64,000 nt of DNA from Streptomyces luteolifulvus (GTDB lineage Bacteria; Actinomycetota; Actinomycetes; Streptomycetales; Streptomycetaceae): contig NZ_VZRB01000002.1 of NCBI RefSeq assembly GCF_008806595.1, forward strand, positions 124,001 through 188,000, read 5' to 3'. The translations under genes were made by a program, and so were the position numbers. The notes beneath the pieces are model-generated. The model did not search any database. It was given only the letters and a program-made list of their open reading frames with translations, and had not been told where the DNA came from. This document shows, one piece after another, positions 17,726 through 26,317 of the stretch. Numbering within the stretch: the stretch's first letter is position 1; every line of letters begins with the position of its first letter.

Positions 17726-18931
17726 ATGGCGCGCCTCGCCCAGACCGCCGGTCTGACGGACATCCAGCAGGAGATCCTCTCCACCGTCCGCGACTTCGTG
17801 GACAAGGAGATCATCCCGGTCGCGACCGAGCTGGAGCACCGCGACGAGTACCCGCAAGCGATCGTCGACGGCCTGAAGGAACTCGGCCTGTTCGGCCTGA
17901 TGATCCCCGAGGAGTACGGGGGCCTGGGCGAGTCGCTCCTGACCTACGCGCTGTGCGTGGAGGAGATCGCCCGCGGCTGGATGTCGGTGTCCGGCATCAT
18001 CAACACGCACTTCATCGTGGCGTACATGCTCAAGCAGCACGGCACGCAGGAGCAGAAGGACCACTTCCTGCCGAGGATGGCCGCCGGCGACATCCGCGGC
18101 GCCTTCTCGATGTCGGAGCCGGCCCTGGGCTCCGATGTGTCGGCCATCACGTCGAAGGCCGTCAAGGACGGCGACGAGTACGTCCTCAACGGCCAGAAGA
18201 TGTGGCTCACGAACGGCGGCACGTCCTCTCTGGTCGCCGTTCTGGTGCGAAGTGACGAAGGACACCCTGAGGGCACCGCGCCCCACAAGTCGATGACGAC
18301 CTTCCTCGTCGAGAAGGAGCCCGGCTTCGGAGAGGTCCGCCCCGGCCTCACCATCCCGGGGAAGATCGACAAGATGGGCTACAAGGGCGTCGACACCACC
18401 GAGCTCATCATGGATGGCCTGCGGATTCCGGCCGATCGCGTGCTCGGGGGCGTCACCGGCCGAGGTTTTTACCACATGATGGACGGCGTGGAAGTCGGCC
18501 GCGTCAACGTGGCGGCGCGTGGCTGTGGCGTCGCTCAGCGTGCGTTCGAGCTCGGCGTCCAGTACGCCCAGCAGCGTCACACTTTCGGCAAGCCGATCGC
18601 CCAGCACCAGGCCATCCAGTTCAAGCTGGCGGAGATGGCTACCAAGGTCGAGGCGGCGCATGCCATGATGGTGAACGCGGCTCGCAAAAAGGACTCCGGG
18701 GAACGAAACGACCTCGAGGCTGGGATGGCGAAGTACCTCGCCTCCGAGTACTGCAAGGAGGTCGTGGAGGACGCCTTCCGGATCCACGGCGGCTACGGCT
18801 TCTCCAAGGAGTACGAGATCGAGCGCCTCTACCGTGAGGCTCCGATGCTGCTGATCGGCGAAGGTACCGCCGAGATCCAGAAAATGATCATCGGTCGCAG
18901 GTTGCTCGAAGAGTATCGGTTCCAGGGCTGA
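17726..18931 (+). CDS. msd: Acyl-CoA dehydrogenase, likely (2S)-methylsuccinyl-CoA dehydrogenase
   Basis: A 401-residue FAD-dependent acyl-CoA dehydrogenase with ATG at 17726 and GGAG upstream. It shows the usual three-part fold: helical N-terminus, beta domain with FSMSEPALGSDVSAI and MWLTNGGTSSL (FAD contacts), and C-terminal helices ending in FRIHGGYGFSKEYEIERLYREAP, where the catalytic Glu and FAD-binding residues lie. As the last catabolic gene of the ccr operon it should oxidise methylsuccinyl-CoA to mesaconyl-CoA. The last ~500 bases use slightly more A/T at third positions than its neighbours. Assignment to this substrate rests on operon context. Confidence 0.92.
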   Translation: MARLAQTAGLTDIQQEILSTVRDFVDKEIIPVATELEHRDEYPQAIVDGLKELGLFGLMIPEEYGGLGESLLTYALCVEEIARGWMSVSGIINTHFIVAYMLKQHGTQEQKDHFLPRMAAGDIRGAFSMSEPALGSDVSAITSKAVKDGDEYVLNGQKMWLTNGGTSSLVAVLVRSDEGHPEGTAPHKSMTTFLVEKEPGFGEVRPGLTIPGKIDKMGYKGVDTTELIMDGLRIPADRVLGGVTGRGFYHMMDGVEVGRVNVAARGCGVAQRAFELGVQYAQQRHTFGKPIAQHQAIQFKLAEMATKVEAAHAMMVNAARKKDSGERNDLEAGMAKYLASEYCKEVVEDAFRIHGGYGFSKEYEIERLYREAPMLLIGEGTAEIQKMIIGRRLLEEYRFQG

Positions 18932-18941
18932 AAGTTCGGTT

Positions 18942-18978
18942 ACGGGGTGTTTTCTTGGAGAAGAAGATCACACCCCGT
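18942..18978 (+). terminator. Nine-base inverted repeat between msd and psd
   Basis: ACGGGGTGT (18942-18950) pairs with ACACCCCGT (18970-18978) across a 19-base loop rich in A and G. It lies just after the msd stop. It may terminate the ethylmalonyl-CoA operon in part or process its mRNA; there is no T-run after the stem, so it is weak as a terminator. The 170-base msd-psd gap also has room for a psd promoter. Confidence 0.4.
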
Positions 18979-19101
18979 CAACACTCTTCGGCCTCCGACT
19001 CGGCTTCCCGGCTTGCCCAGTTGTGGCCCGCGACCGGTACCATCCCGGGAAAGCCGCCGTCCCCCATTGCAGCGCGGCATCGTCCGCTACGAAGGTCATC
19101 C

Positions 19102-19758
19102 ATGCCCCACAGCCAAACCCCTGCACTTCGCGACAGCCTGGTCGGCGTACGCCTTGCGCGTGGAGCATCGCCGTGGCTTCTCCCGACCGTCGCCACCGCA
19201 GCCCTCAGCCTGGCCCGCGCACGCCGCTCCGGCGCCGCCAAGGCCGTGGCCGTGCCCGCCACCGCGCTCGCGGCGGGCATGCTGTGGTTCTTCCGCGACC
19301 CCGAGCGCGAGATCGCCCCGGGCCGGGTCATCTCGCCCGCCGACGGTGTGGTGCAGAGCATCATGCCGTGGAAGGACGGACGCACCCGCGTCGCGATCTT
19401 CATGAGCCCGCTCAACGTGCACGTCAACCGCGCCCCCCTCTCCGGAACGGTCACGTCCGTCGAGCACATCCCCGGCGGGTTCGTTCCGGCGTTCAACAAG
19501 GAGAGCGAGAACAACGAGCGCGTAGTCTGGCACTTCGACACCGAGCTCGGCGACATCGAGATGATCCAGATCGCCGGTGCGGTCGCCCGCCGTATCGTCC
19601 CCTACGTGCCCCAGGGCACCAAGGTCGAGCAGGGTGACCGGATCGGGCTGATCCGGTTCGGCTCACGCGTCGACATCTACCTGCCGGAGGGCGTGGACGT
19701 CGCGGTCGAGGTCGGCCAGAAGACCGTGGCTGGGGTGACTCGCATTGACCGTGATTGA
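19102..19758 (+). CDS. psd: Phosphatidylserine decarboxylase
   Basis: A 218-residue short-form Psd from the ATG at 19102, with GAAGG upstream; reading further upstream gives an unrelated-looking N-terminus without a ribosome site. One N-terminal membrane-associating hydrophobic stretch (VAVPATALAAGMLWFF) precedes VISPADGVVQSI and FMSPLNVHVNRAPLSG, the family's active-site His segments. The self-cleavage site is in RFGSRVDIYLP; Gly-Ser cleavage yields the alpha chain with the pyruvoyl cofactor. It converts phosphatidylserine to phosphatidylethanolamine at the membrane. Its stop overlaps the start region of pssA, which makes the substrate, so the pair is an operon. Confidence 0.95.
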   Translation: MPHSQTPALRDSLVGVRLARGASPWLLPTVATAALSLARARRSGAAKAVAVPATALAAGMLWFFRDPEREIAPGRVISPADGVVQSIMPWKDGRTRVAIFMSPLNVHVNRAPLSGTVTSVEHIPGGFVPAFNKESENNERVVWHFDTELGDIEMIQIAGAVARRIVPYVPQGTKVEQGDRIGLIRFGSRVDIYLPEGVDVAVEVGQKTVAGVTRIDRD

Positions 19759-20602
19759 TCCGCAGACACAGCAAACGGGCTGGGTGCCCGAGGCCGACGA
19801 GGTGGACGACGAGGAGGAGATGCCGCTGTCGCTCCGCCTGTCGATAGCGGACACCCTGACGCTCGGCAACGCCACATGCGGCTTCATGGCGGTGTACTTC
19901 ACCACCACCGGCATCCTCATCCCGCACCTCACGGGCAGCCAGGAGTCCGGCATGGCCCGCCACAGCGCGGCCACGGCGGTCATCCTGATGCTGTGCGCGG
20001 CGGTCTTCGACCTGTTCGACGGGCTCGTGGCGCGCAAGCTGCGCTCCTCCCCCATGGGAGCGGAGCTGGACAACCTCTCCGACCTGATCAGCTTCGGCCT
20101 GGCCCCGGCGTACTTCGTCCTGGTCTACGGCATGGTCGCGGACGACGCGCACCAGCGCGTGGCGGCGGTGGGGGCGATCGTGGTGCTCCTGGCCGTGGTG
20201 CTGCGTCTGGCCCGCTTCTCGTGCGTGACGGTCAAGGACGGCACGTTCCAGGGCATGCCGTCGCCGTTCGGCGCGCTGACCGTGGTGTCGATCGTGCTCC
20301 TCGAGCTGCCCTTCGTGGCGACGCTGCTGGCGATCCTGGGCACGGCCTGGCTGATGGTGAGCCGCGTCGAGTACCCCAAGCCCCGGGGACGGCTCGCCGT
20401 GGCGATGCTCTCCTGGATCGTCCTGTCCATGGGCCTGCTGGCGGCGTGGGCGTTCGACGCCCCGAGCGGCCAGCTGCTCCTCCAGACGGGCTGCGCCCTC
20501 CAACTGGTCATGGGCGCGGTGATCCCGCTGTTCGCCACGGCCCGCCGGGTGAACAACTTCCGCGACAACAGGCGCGAGGCACGAACGGCACAGCTGCCGT
20601 AG
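19745..20602 (+). CDS. pssA: CDP-diacylglycerol--serine O-phosphatidyltransferase
   Basis: A 285-residue integral membrane protein. I choose the TTG at 19745, eight bases after GGGGTGA; a GTG at 19751 is nearly as good, and both overlap the end of psd by a few bases. The CDP-alcohol phosphotransferase motif D-G-x2-A-R-x8-G-x3-D-x3-D is visible as FDGLVARKL...GAELDNLSD. Multiple transmembrane segments follow (for example VGAIVVLLAVVLRLARF). It condenses CDP-diacylglycerol with serine to phosphatidylserine, the substrate of the preceding psd product. Confidence 0.95.
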   Translation: MTVIDPQTQQTGWVPEADEVDDEEEMPLSLRLSIADTLTLGNATCGFMAVYFTTTGILIPHLTGSQESGMARHSAATAVILMLCAAVFDLFDGLVARKLRSSPMGAELDNLSDLISFGLAPAYFVLVYGMVADDAHQRVAAVGAIVVLLAVVLRLARFSCVTVKDGTFQGMPSPFGALTVVSIVLLELPFVATLLAILGTAWLMVSRVEYPKPRGRLAVAMLSWIVLSMGLLAAWAFDAPSGQLLLQTGCALQLVMGAVIPLFATARRVNNFRDNRREARTAQLP

Positions 20603-20620
20603 CGGTTGCACGACCTGGGG

Positions 20621-20654
20621 TAGGGCCCCCGAGCCACTCGGCTCGGGGGCCCTA
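20621..20654. terminator. Strong bidirectional terminator hairpin
   Basis: TAGGGCCCCCGAGC (20621-20634) pairs perfectly with GCTCGGGGGCCCTA (20641-20654) across a six-base loop. The 14-base stem lies between the convergent pssA and glycerate kinase genes and can end transcripts from both sides. Confidence 0.85.
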
Positions 20655-20776
20655 CGTCTGTTCACTCAGGGCCTGGGGCATTGTTGCCCGGCTGCGGGTT
20701 CGTAGGGCGTTTCCGATCGGGTCGGGACACTGCCGCGTTGCTCGGGCCGAGCCCCGCCCCGTTGCCGGCGGACCGG

Positions 20777-21946
20777 TCATTGAAGGAAGTCGCGGGCGAT
20801 CTGTTCCGCCACCCGTTCCAGGATCGGTCCCGCGTCCGCGATGCACTTCGCCATGTCCGGCTCGGCCTCCGTCAGCGGGTAGGCCCGCCGGATACCGGCC
20901 CGGCCCAGCTCCTGGGGCGGCAGGGCGAGCCGGCCGCACACCGCGACGACCTCCTTGTCCGCCGCGCGCGCCGCGGCCGCGACGCCGGCCGGGGCCTTGC
21001 CGTGGAGCGTCTGCTCGTCCAGGGAGCCCTCGCCGGTGATCACCAGCGTCGCCACTTCCAGAGCGGGTGCGAAGCCCAGCACCTCCAGCATCACCTCGAT
21101 GCCGGGGCGGAACCGGGCGCCGAGGAGCAGAGCAGCGAACCCGATGCCGCCCGCCGCGCCCGCGCCCGGCGAGGCGGCGTACTCGGCGGCCTTCGGCCCG
21201 ACCGTCTCCTCCAGCACCACCACAAATTTGCCGAGCGCCGCGTCCAGCGCCTCCACGTCCTCCGGTACCGCGCCCTTCTGCGGGCCGTACACCGCGGGTG
21301 CGCCCTTCGGTCCGGTCAGCGGATTGTCGACATCACTCGCGAGGATGAACTCGACCGAGCCGAGCCGCGGGTCCACGCCCGACAGATCGGCCGAGGCCAG
21401 ATCGGCGAGGCCGCCGCCGCCCGGCGCCACCGGCTCCCCCTCCGCGTCGAGGAACCGTGCCCCCAGCGCGGACAGCATCCCGGCTCCGCCGTCCGTGGTC
21501 GCGCTGCCGCCGACCCCGAACACGATCGTCCGGGCTCCCGCGTCCAGCGCGGCCCGCAGCAGTTCTCCGGAGCCGTACGTCGATGCCGTCAGCGGGGCGA
21601 AGACGCCCCCGGGCAGCCGCTGCAGCCCGCTCGCCTCCGCCATCTCCACGACCGCCGTCCCGCCGCGCAGCGCGAACGCGGCCGTCACCTCGTCGCCGAC
21701 GGGCCCGGTGACCCGTACCTCCCGCCGCTCGAAACCCGCCGCGACCGCAGCGTCCACCGTTCCGTCGCCGCCGTCGGCCACGGGCAGCGCCTCGACCCCG
21801 ACGTCCGGGACGACCCGGCGCAGCCCCGCCGTCACCCGCTCGGCGACCTGCACCGCCGTCAGCGAGCCCTTGAACTTGTCCGCGGCGATGAGCACCCGAT
21901 GTGCCGACCGGGCCTTCGATGGTCCGTTCACTGCAGCGTCCGCCAC
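20777..21946 (-). CDS. Glycerate kinase (GlxK/GarK family)
   Basis: A 389-residue protein with GTG start at 21946 after AAGGGG. The N-terminus VLIAADKFKGSLTA, the ADGGDGT and FGVGGSATTDGGAGM motifs, and the C-terminal TGEGSLDEQTLHGKAP are signatures of the type-1 glycerate kinase family. It phosphorylates D-glycerate, giving 2- or 3-phosphoglycerate, and serves the use of glycerate derived from glyoxylate. That would link it metabolically to the glyoxylate produced by the mcl lyase, although it lies on the opposite strand behind a terminator. It has its own 184-base divergent promoter region. Confidence 0.94.
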   Translation of the reverse strand: MADAAVNGPSKARSAHRVLIAADKFKGSLTAVQVAERVTAGLRRVVPDVGVEALPVADGGDGTVDAAVAAGFERREVRVTGPVGDEVTAAFALRGGTAVVEMAEASGLQRLPGGVFAPLTASTYGSGELLRAALDAGARTIVFGVGGSATTDGGAGMLSALGARFLDAEGEPVAPGGGGLADLASADLSGVDPRLGSVEFILASDVDNPLTGPKGAPAVYGPQKGAVPEDVEALDAALGKFVVVLEETVGPKAAEYAASPGAGAAGGIGFAALLLGARFRPGIEVMLEVLGFAPALEVATLVITGEGSLDEQTLHGKAPAGVAAAARAADKEVVAVCGRLALPPQELGRAGIRRAYPLTEAEPDMAKCIADAGPILERVAEQIARDFLQ

Positions 21947-22130
21947 CTTGCATTCCCCTTGCTCTCCGGGCCCTCACGCATGGTCAGGGCCAGTCGCGCC
22001 GATGCGACCCTAACCGGAGCGCGCCCCCGTCGTCATGCCCCGACCGCGCCCTGGTACAACCCTGACTGCTCCCTTTGCGCCCCCGTCCGGAACCGGCGCG
22101 GGCGTCCCGGAAATCGGGTAAACCGGAGCT

Positions 22131-23210
22131 ATGACCCCTGTGGGCATTGAGCCAGAGCTCGCCGACCGCGTCCTCGGGGGCTGGCTGGGCCGGATCGCGG
22201 GCAACATGCTCGGCAAGCCGGTCGAGCAGGGCGACCTGTGGACGCGGGACCGTATCGACCAGTACCTGCGGCAGGCCGCCGCCCTGCCCCTCACCGACTA
22301 CCTTCCCGAACCGGTCGGCGACGACGGCTTCGAGCTGCGCCCCGAATGGCGCCAGTGCGTGCGCGGCCGTATCCACGGCAGCTGCCGCGACGACGACGTC
22401 GACTACGCCATCCTCGGCCTCGACCTCCTGGAGACCCATGGCTTCGGCTTCAGCACGGAGCAGGTGGGCGATCTGTGGCTGCTGCGGCTGCCGTATCTGC
22501 AGACCTTCACGGCGGAGCGGGCGGCGTACCGGAACCTCGCCAACGGCCTCAAGCCACCGCTGACGGCCACCTACGACAACCCGTACCAGGAATGGATCGG
22601 CGCCCTGATCCGTGCCGACATCTACGGCTGGACGTGCCCGGGCGTCCCGCGCCGCGCCGCCTCCCTCGCCCGCCGGGACGCGGTCCTGTCCCACACCGGC
22701 AACGGCGTGTACGGCGCGATGTGGGCGGCGGCGCTGATCTCGGCGGCCTTCGAGGCGCCGACGGTCCGGCACGCGGTCGACGAGGCGCTGACCGTCATCC
22801 CGGCGAGCAGCCGCCTCGCCCGCACCGTGCGCCGGGTCGTCTCCCTCCACGACACCCGGATGACCTGGGAGGACACGCTCACGACGATGGCCGAGGAGAC
22901 CGTGGGGCTCGGCTGGATCCACACGGTCCCGAACGCCGCGGTGCTCACCGCCGGGCTTCTGTACGGCGACGGCGACTTCACCCGGACCATCACGCTCACC
23001 GTTCGCGGCGGCCTGGACACCGACTCCAACGGCGCGACCGCGGGCTCGGTGACCGGCGTACTGACGGGCGCGGACGCCATCCCGGCCCAGTGGAAGGACC
23101 CCCTGGAGGACACGGTGCGCAGCGCGGTGTTCGGCTTCGACGGGATGCGGATCAGCGAGCTGGCGGAGCGGACGGTGCGCCTGGTGGAGTCGGACGGGGA
23201 GGCTGTGTGA
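22131..23210 (+). CDS. ADP-ribosylglycohydrolase-family protein
   Basis: A 359-residue protein starting at the ATG at 22131 with CCGGAG close upstream. The N-terminal LADRVLGGWLGRIAGNMLGKPVE is the typical start of the DraG/ARH fold, DDDVDYAILGL carries the first paired Asp metal ligands, and GGLDTDSNGATAGSVTG carries the second (D-x-D-S/T-N). These sites bind two magnesium ions in enzymes that hydrolyse ADP-ribose from arginine or serine, or other N- or O-glycosidic bonds. It is full length and all key residues are present. Its true substrate is not evident. Sir2, macro-domain and NUDIX genes lie within 10 kb. Confidence 0.92.
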   Translation: MTPVGIEPELADRVLGGWLGRIAGNMLGKPVEQGDLWTRDRIDQYLRQAAALPLTDYLPEPVGDDGFELRPEWRQCVRGRIHGSCRDDDVDYAILGLDLLETHGFGFSTEQVGDLWLLRLPYLQTFTAERAAYRNLANGLKPPLTATYDNPYQEWIGALIRADIYGWTCPGVPRRAASLARRDAVLSHTGNGVYGAMWAAALISAAFEAPTVRHAVDEALTVIPASSRLARTVRRVVSLHDTRMTWEDTLTTMAEETVGLGWIHTVPNAAVLTAGLLYGDGDFTRTITLTVRGGLDTDSNGATAGSVTGVLTGADAIPAQWKDPLEDTVRSAVFGFDGMRISELAERTVRLVESDGEAV

Positions 23211-23225
23211 CGGCAGGAGGGCGAG

Positions 23226-23315
23226 GCTTCATGAGCCGGTGCTTCATGAGCCGGTGCTTCATGAGCCGGTGCTTCATGAGCCGGTGCTTCATGAGCCGGT
23301 GCTTCATGAGCGAGT
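23226..23315 (+). repeat. Six tandem copies of a 15-base repeat before the NUDIX gene
   Basis: GCTTCATGAGCCGGT is repeated exactly five times (23226-23300), and a sixth copy (23301-23315) diverges at its end. The array lies between the ADP-ribosylglycohydrolase stop and the NUDIX start. Because the unit is a multiple of three it stays open in two plus-strand frames, one giving repeated FMSRC, another LHEPV, but neither is likely to be translated. Each unit includes ATGAGC. It looks like a recent slippage expansion and may vary in length between strains. Confidence 0.95.
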
Positions 23316-23358
23316 ACGGGCGCCCGGTGGGCCCCCCTGCGCTGGTTACGCTTCCTGG

Positions 23359-23853
23359 ATGACCACCACCGAAGACTTCGCCACGTACATCGCGGGTCTG
23401 CCCCGCGTCCTCGCCGGGGCCGCCGCGCTCTTCCGTGACGCCGGCGACCGGGTGCTGCTCGTCGAGCCCAACTACCGGGAGGGCTGGGCGCTTCCGGGTG
23501 GCACCATCGAGTCCGACGAGGGCGAGACCCCGCGCCAGGGCGCGCGCCGCGAGACCGCCGAGGAGATCGGGCTCGACCGGGAGCTCGGCCGGCTGCTCGC
23601 GGTGGACTGGGTGCACGGGACGGCGCGGCCGCCGCTGGTGGCGTATCTGTACGACGGCGGAGTCCTCGGCGAGGACGACCTCAAGGCGATCCGGCTGCAG
23701 GAGGCGGAGCTGCTGTCCTGGCGGCTCGTGGCGCGCGAGGAGCTCACCGGGTACCTCCCCGGCGCGCTGGGCCGCCGTGTCCTGGCCGCGCTCGATGTCC
23801 TGACCGAGGGCACGGGCACGGCGGAGCTGGAGAACGGCCACCAGGTCGGCTGA
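23359..23853 (+). CDS. NUDIX hydrolase
   Basis: A 164-residue protein; I take the ATG at 23359 (MTTTEDFATYIAGLPRV), because the longer in-frame extension is only translated tandem repeat. The NUDIX box G-x5-E-x7-R-E-U-x-E-E-x-G-U is seen as GGTIESDEGETPRQGARRET followed by AEEIGL, with metal-binding glutamates intact. The protein pyrophosphohydrolyses a nucleoside diphosphate linked to X; LLVEPNYREGWALPGG is typical of small Streptomyces NUDIX enzymes with unknown substrate. The nearby ADP-ribose-related genes make ADP-ribose a possible but unproven substrate. Confidence 0.92.
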   Translation: MTTTEDFATYIAGLPRVLAGAAALFRDAGDRVLLVEPNYREGWALPGGTIESDEGETPRQGARRETAEEIGLDRELGRLLAVDWVHGTARPPLVAYLYDGGVLGEDDLKAIRLQEAELLSWRLVAREELTGYLPGALGRRVLAALDVLTEGTGTAELENGHQVG

Positions 23854-23903
23854 CGCCGAATCACCGCGCAGGCGACGGAGGCCGCCACGAGGAGGAGAGA
23901 GCG

Positions 23904-24524
23904 ATGACCGAACGAATGGGCAGGGTGATCTGCGACATCACGATCTCGGCCGACGGGTACTCGGCCGGGCTCAATCAGACCGAGGAACGCCCGTTCGGCG
24001 ACGACGGCGGCGACGGCTGGGGCGACAAGCTGCACGCCTGGATGTTCGAGAATCCCGACGAGAACCGGGCCGAGGTCGACCGGATGACCGCCGCCAAGGC
24101 ATTCGTCATGGGGCGCAACATGTTCGGCCCCGTGCGTGGCGAGTGGGACCGGCAGTGGAACGGCTGGTGGGGCGACGATCCGCCGTTCCACGCCCCGGTG
24201 TTCGTGCTCACCCACTACGCGCGCGAGCCACAGCCGATGGACGGCGGCACCACGTACTACTTCGTCACCGACGGAATCGAGTCGGCACTGGCACGGGCAC
24301 ACGAGGCGGCCGGCGACGGCGACGTCGCGATCCAGGGCGGCGCGACCACCGTCAACCAGTACCTCGCCGCCGGCCTGATCGACGAGCTGCGGCTGCATCT
24401 CGTGCCGCTCACGCTCGGCGCCGGCACGCGGCTGTTCGAGGGCGTCCCCCCGCTGAAACTGGAGCAAGTCAGGTCGCGGTCGGCGAGCAGGGTCACGCAC
24501 GCCACCTATCGCGTGCTGTCCTGA
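23904..24524 (+). CDS. Dihydrofolate-reductase-like / RibD C-terminal-domain protein
   Basis: A 206-residue protein with ATG at 23904 behind AGGAGGAG. The fold signature is CDITISADGYSAGLNQ at the N-terminus, KAFVMGRNMFGPVRGEW in the middle, and VAIQGGATTVNQYLAAGLIDEL near the end, which together define the bacterial bifunctional deaminase-reductase C-terminal family (DHFR fold). The family binds NADPH; most such stand-alone Streptomyces proteins have no known substrate. It lies 50 bases after the NUDIX gene in the same direction and could be co-transcribed with it. Confidence 0.9.
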   Translation: MTERMGRVICDITISADGYSAGLNQTEERPFGDDGGDGWGDKLHAWMFENPDENRAEVDRMTAAKAFVMGRNMFGPVRGEWDRQWNGWWGDDPPFHAPVFVLTHYAREPQPMDGGTTYYFVTDGIESALARAHEAAGDGDVAIQGGATTVNQYLAAGLIDELRLHLVPLTLGAGTRLFEGVPPLKLEQVRSRSASRVTHATYRVLS

Positions 24525-24535
24525 GCCGGAGGGCG

Positions 24536-24913
24536 TTACGGGAGCCGGGCGTGCAGGAGGCAGAATTCGTTGCCTTCCGGGTCGGCCAGGACGTGCCAGT
24601 TCTCGGTTCCGCTCTGGCCGACGTCGGCGGGCCTGGCGCCGAGAGCGAGCAGCCGCTCCAGCTCGGCATCCTGGTCGCGGTCGGTGGCGTTGATGTCGAT
24701 GTGCAGTCGGAGCTTCCCGGTCCGCGGGTCGCTGCTGGGGCTGAGGACGAGGATGGGTTGCGGGCCGCCGAAGCCGGCGTCGGGCGGCCCGATCTCGATG
24801 CTTCCGTCGTCCTCCCGGCCGAGTTCGACGTAGCCGAGGACGTCGCTCCAGAACGCGGCGAGCCGGTCGGGGTCGGCGCAGTCGATGACCAGCTCACTGA
24901 TGCGGCATGCCAT
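24536..24913 (-). CDS. VOC-family (glyoxalase-fold) protein
   Basis: A 125-residue protein starting MACRISELVIDCADPDRLAAFW, the standard entrance of a VOC-superfamily betaalphabetabetabeta module. RLHIDINATDRDQDAELERLLALGA and HVLADPEGNEFCLLH follow, with the His and Glu positions that bind metal in family enzymes. Proteins of this length function as homodimers in glyoxalases, dioxygenases and antibiotic-binding proteins; the present one has no identified ligand. It ends eleven bases from the convergent DHFR-like gene. Confidence 0.88.
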   Translation of the reverse strand: MACRISELVIDCADPDRLAAFWSDVLGYVELGREDDGSIEIGPPDAGFGGPQPILVLSPSSDPRTGKLRLHIDINATDRDQDAELERLLALGARPADVGQSGTENWHVLADPEGNEFCLLHARLP

Positions 24914-25019
24914 GCCCGTCAGTGTACGGAGACCGTCGTGCTCGCCGGAGTCACGGCGGGGCGAGGGACCGCATCGAATTCCACTCGCTCCGAGCAGGCA
25001 GGCGTCCTAGTCTCGGCCC

Positions 25020-25754
25020 ATGAACAGGCCACTCGTCGCCATCCTCAGTGGTGCAGGTATCTCCACGGATTCCGGCATCCCTGATTACCGCGGCCCGAAC
25101 GGACTCTGGCGGCGGAATCCGGAGGCCGAGAAGCTCGTGACCTACGAGTACTACATGGGCGACCCCGAGATCAGACGCCGCTCCTGGCAGATGCGGCGGA
25201 AGAACCGGACGCTGAAGGCCGAGCCGAACGCCGCGCACCGGGCGGTCGCCGAACTGGAGAAGTCCGGGGTCCCGGTGCGGGTGATCACACAGAACGTGGA
25301 CGGGCTGCACCAGCTCGCCGGGATGCCCGCCCGCAAGGTGCTCGAACTGCACGGCACCGCACGGAGTGTCGTATGCACGAAGTGTCACGCCCGAGGCCCG
25401 ATGGAGGACACCCTCGCCCGGGTGGAGGCCGGCGAGGAGGACCCGCCGTGCCTGGAGTGCGGCGGAGTCCTGAAGTCGGCGACGGTGATGTTCGGCGAGC
25501 GGCTCGACCCCGTGGTCCTCGGCGAGGCGGTCGCCATCACCAAGGCCTGCCAGGTGTTCATCGCCGTCGGCAGCAGCCTGCAGGTCCAGCCCGCGGCCGG
25601 GCTCGCCGGCGTCGCCGCGGACCACGGCGCCCGCCTGATCATCGTCAACGCCGAGCCGACACCGTACGACGAACTCGCCGACGAGGTGATCCACGAGCCC
25701 ATCGGCACGGCCCTGCCGACCCTGCTGCGCAGGGTGGGCGCCGAGAGCGACTGA
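25020..25754 (+). CDS. cobB: Sir2-family NAD-dependent protein deacylase
   Basis: A 244-residue class III deacylase. The sequence shows GAGISTDSGIPDYRG (NAD binding), TQNVDGLH, the catalytic-His segment LELHGT, zinc-binding CTKC and CLEC pairs, and the GSSLQVQPAAGL nucleotide loop. It removes acyl groups from lysines using NAD, giving O-acyl-ADP-ribose; a known target in actinobacteria is acetyl-CoA synthetase. Streptomyces carry two sirtuins, and this looks like the CobB2 type. A TAGTCT hexamer ends six bases before the ATG at 25020, with no ribosome site, so the mRNA may be leaderless. Confidence 0.94.
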   Translation: MNRPLVAILSGAGISTDSGIPDYRGPNGLWRRNPEAEKLVTYEYYMGDPEIRRRSWQMRRKNRTLKAEPNAAHRAVAELEKSGVPVRVITQNVDGLHQLAGMPARKVLELHGTARSVVCTKCHARGPMEDTLARVEAGEEDPPCLECGGVLKSATVMFGERLDPVVLGEAVAITKACQVFIAVGSSLQVQPAAGLAGVAADHGARLIIVNAEPTPYDELADEVIHEPIGTALPTLLRRVGAESD

Positions 25755-25775
25755 TCCCACCCCCGACAGACCGGG

Positions 25776-26255
25776 TCAGTGGGTGGGCGTTGTCGGATTT
25801 GTTGTGTCGAAGTAGACCCTGTCCGTGTCGGGGTCGAGGTGGAACGTGCCCGGGTACGTTCCGCCCGTCAGTTCGTCGTCGAAGGCGGGGCTGTGGACCC
25901 ACTTGGCGTTCTTGGGGAGGTATTTGGTCAGTTGGGCCGGGATCCCGCTCGGGGGCTCGTGCTGGAAGTCCCGAGTTCGGAGGATGGCGGCGACCGCGCC
26001 TGCTTTCAGTTGGGCTGTTCCCACCACGCGGACGTCGGTGGGGCCCGGGACGCGGGAGTCGGTGCCCAGTGCCGTACCGAGCCAGTGCGCGTCGGACATC
26101 GGGCCCAGGGCGGTGAAGCGGCGTTCCAGGGGCTTCAGGTCCGTGCGGACCTTGTCGCCGTCCGCGCCCTTCGCGGTCGGTGTGCATGCCGCGAGCACCG
26201 TTGCCGCGCCCAGCGCGAGCACTCCCCGGCGTCCGGGTCCCGCCCAGCCGTTCAT
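25776..26255 (-). CDS. Putative lipoprotein of unknown function
   Basis: A 159-residue protein from the ATG at 26255. Residues 1-25 form a twin-arginine-like lipoprotein signal (GRRGVLALGAATVLAAC) with Cys as the lipidation residue. The mature part contains SDAHWLGTALGTDSRVPGPTDVRVVG and ends HLDPDTDRVYFDTTNPTTPTH, which I do not recognise as a defined domain. It should sit on the outer face of the cytoplasmic membrane. It is downstream of ogt on the same strand with a 62-base gap. I cannot propose a function. Confidence 0.82.
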   Translation of the reverse strand: MNGWAGPGRRGVLALGAATVLAACTPTAKGADGDKVRTDLKPLERRFTALGPMSDAHWLGTALGTDSRVPGPTDVRVVGTAQLKAGAVAAILRTRDFQHEPPSGIPAQLTKYLPKNAKWVHSPAFDDELTGGTYPGTFHLDPDTDRVYFDTTNPTTPTH

Positions 26256-26317
26256 CCGTGCCCTCTCCGGCGTTTGCCATGGCCGAGAACGGATCGTAGC
26301 GGGCTCGCGGGCCGCGC

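Noticed and set aside
23226..23315. CRISPR array
   Set aside because: Units are head-to-tail without spacers and only 15 bases long; it is a simple tandem repeat.
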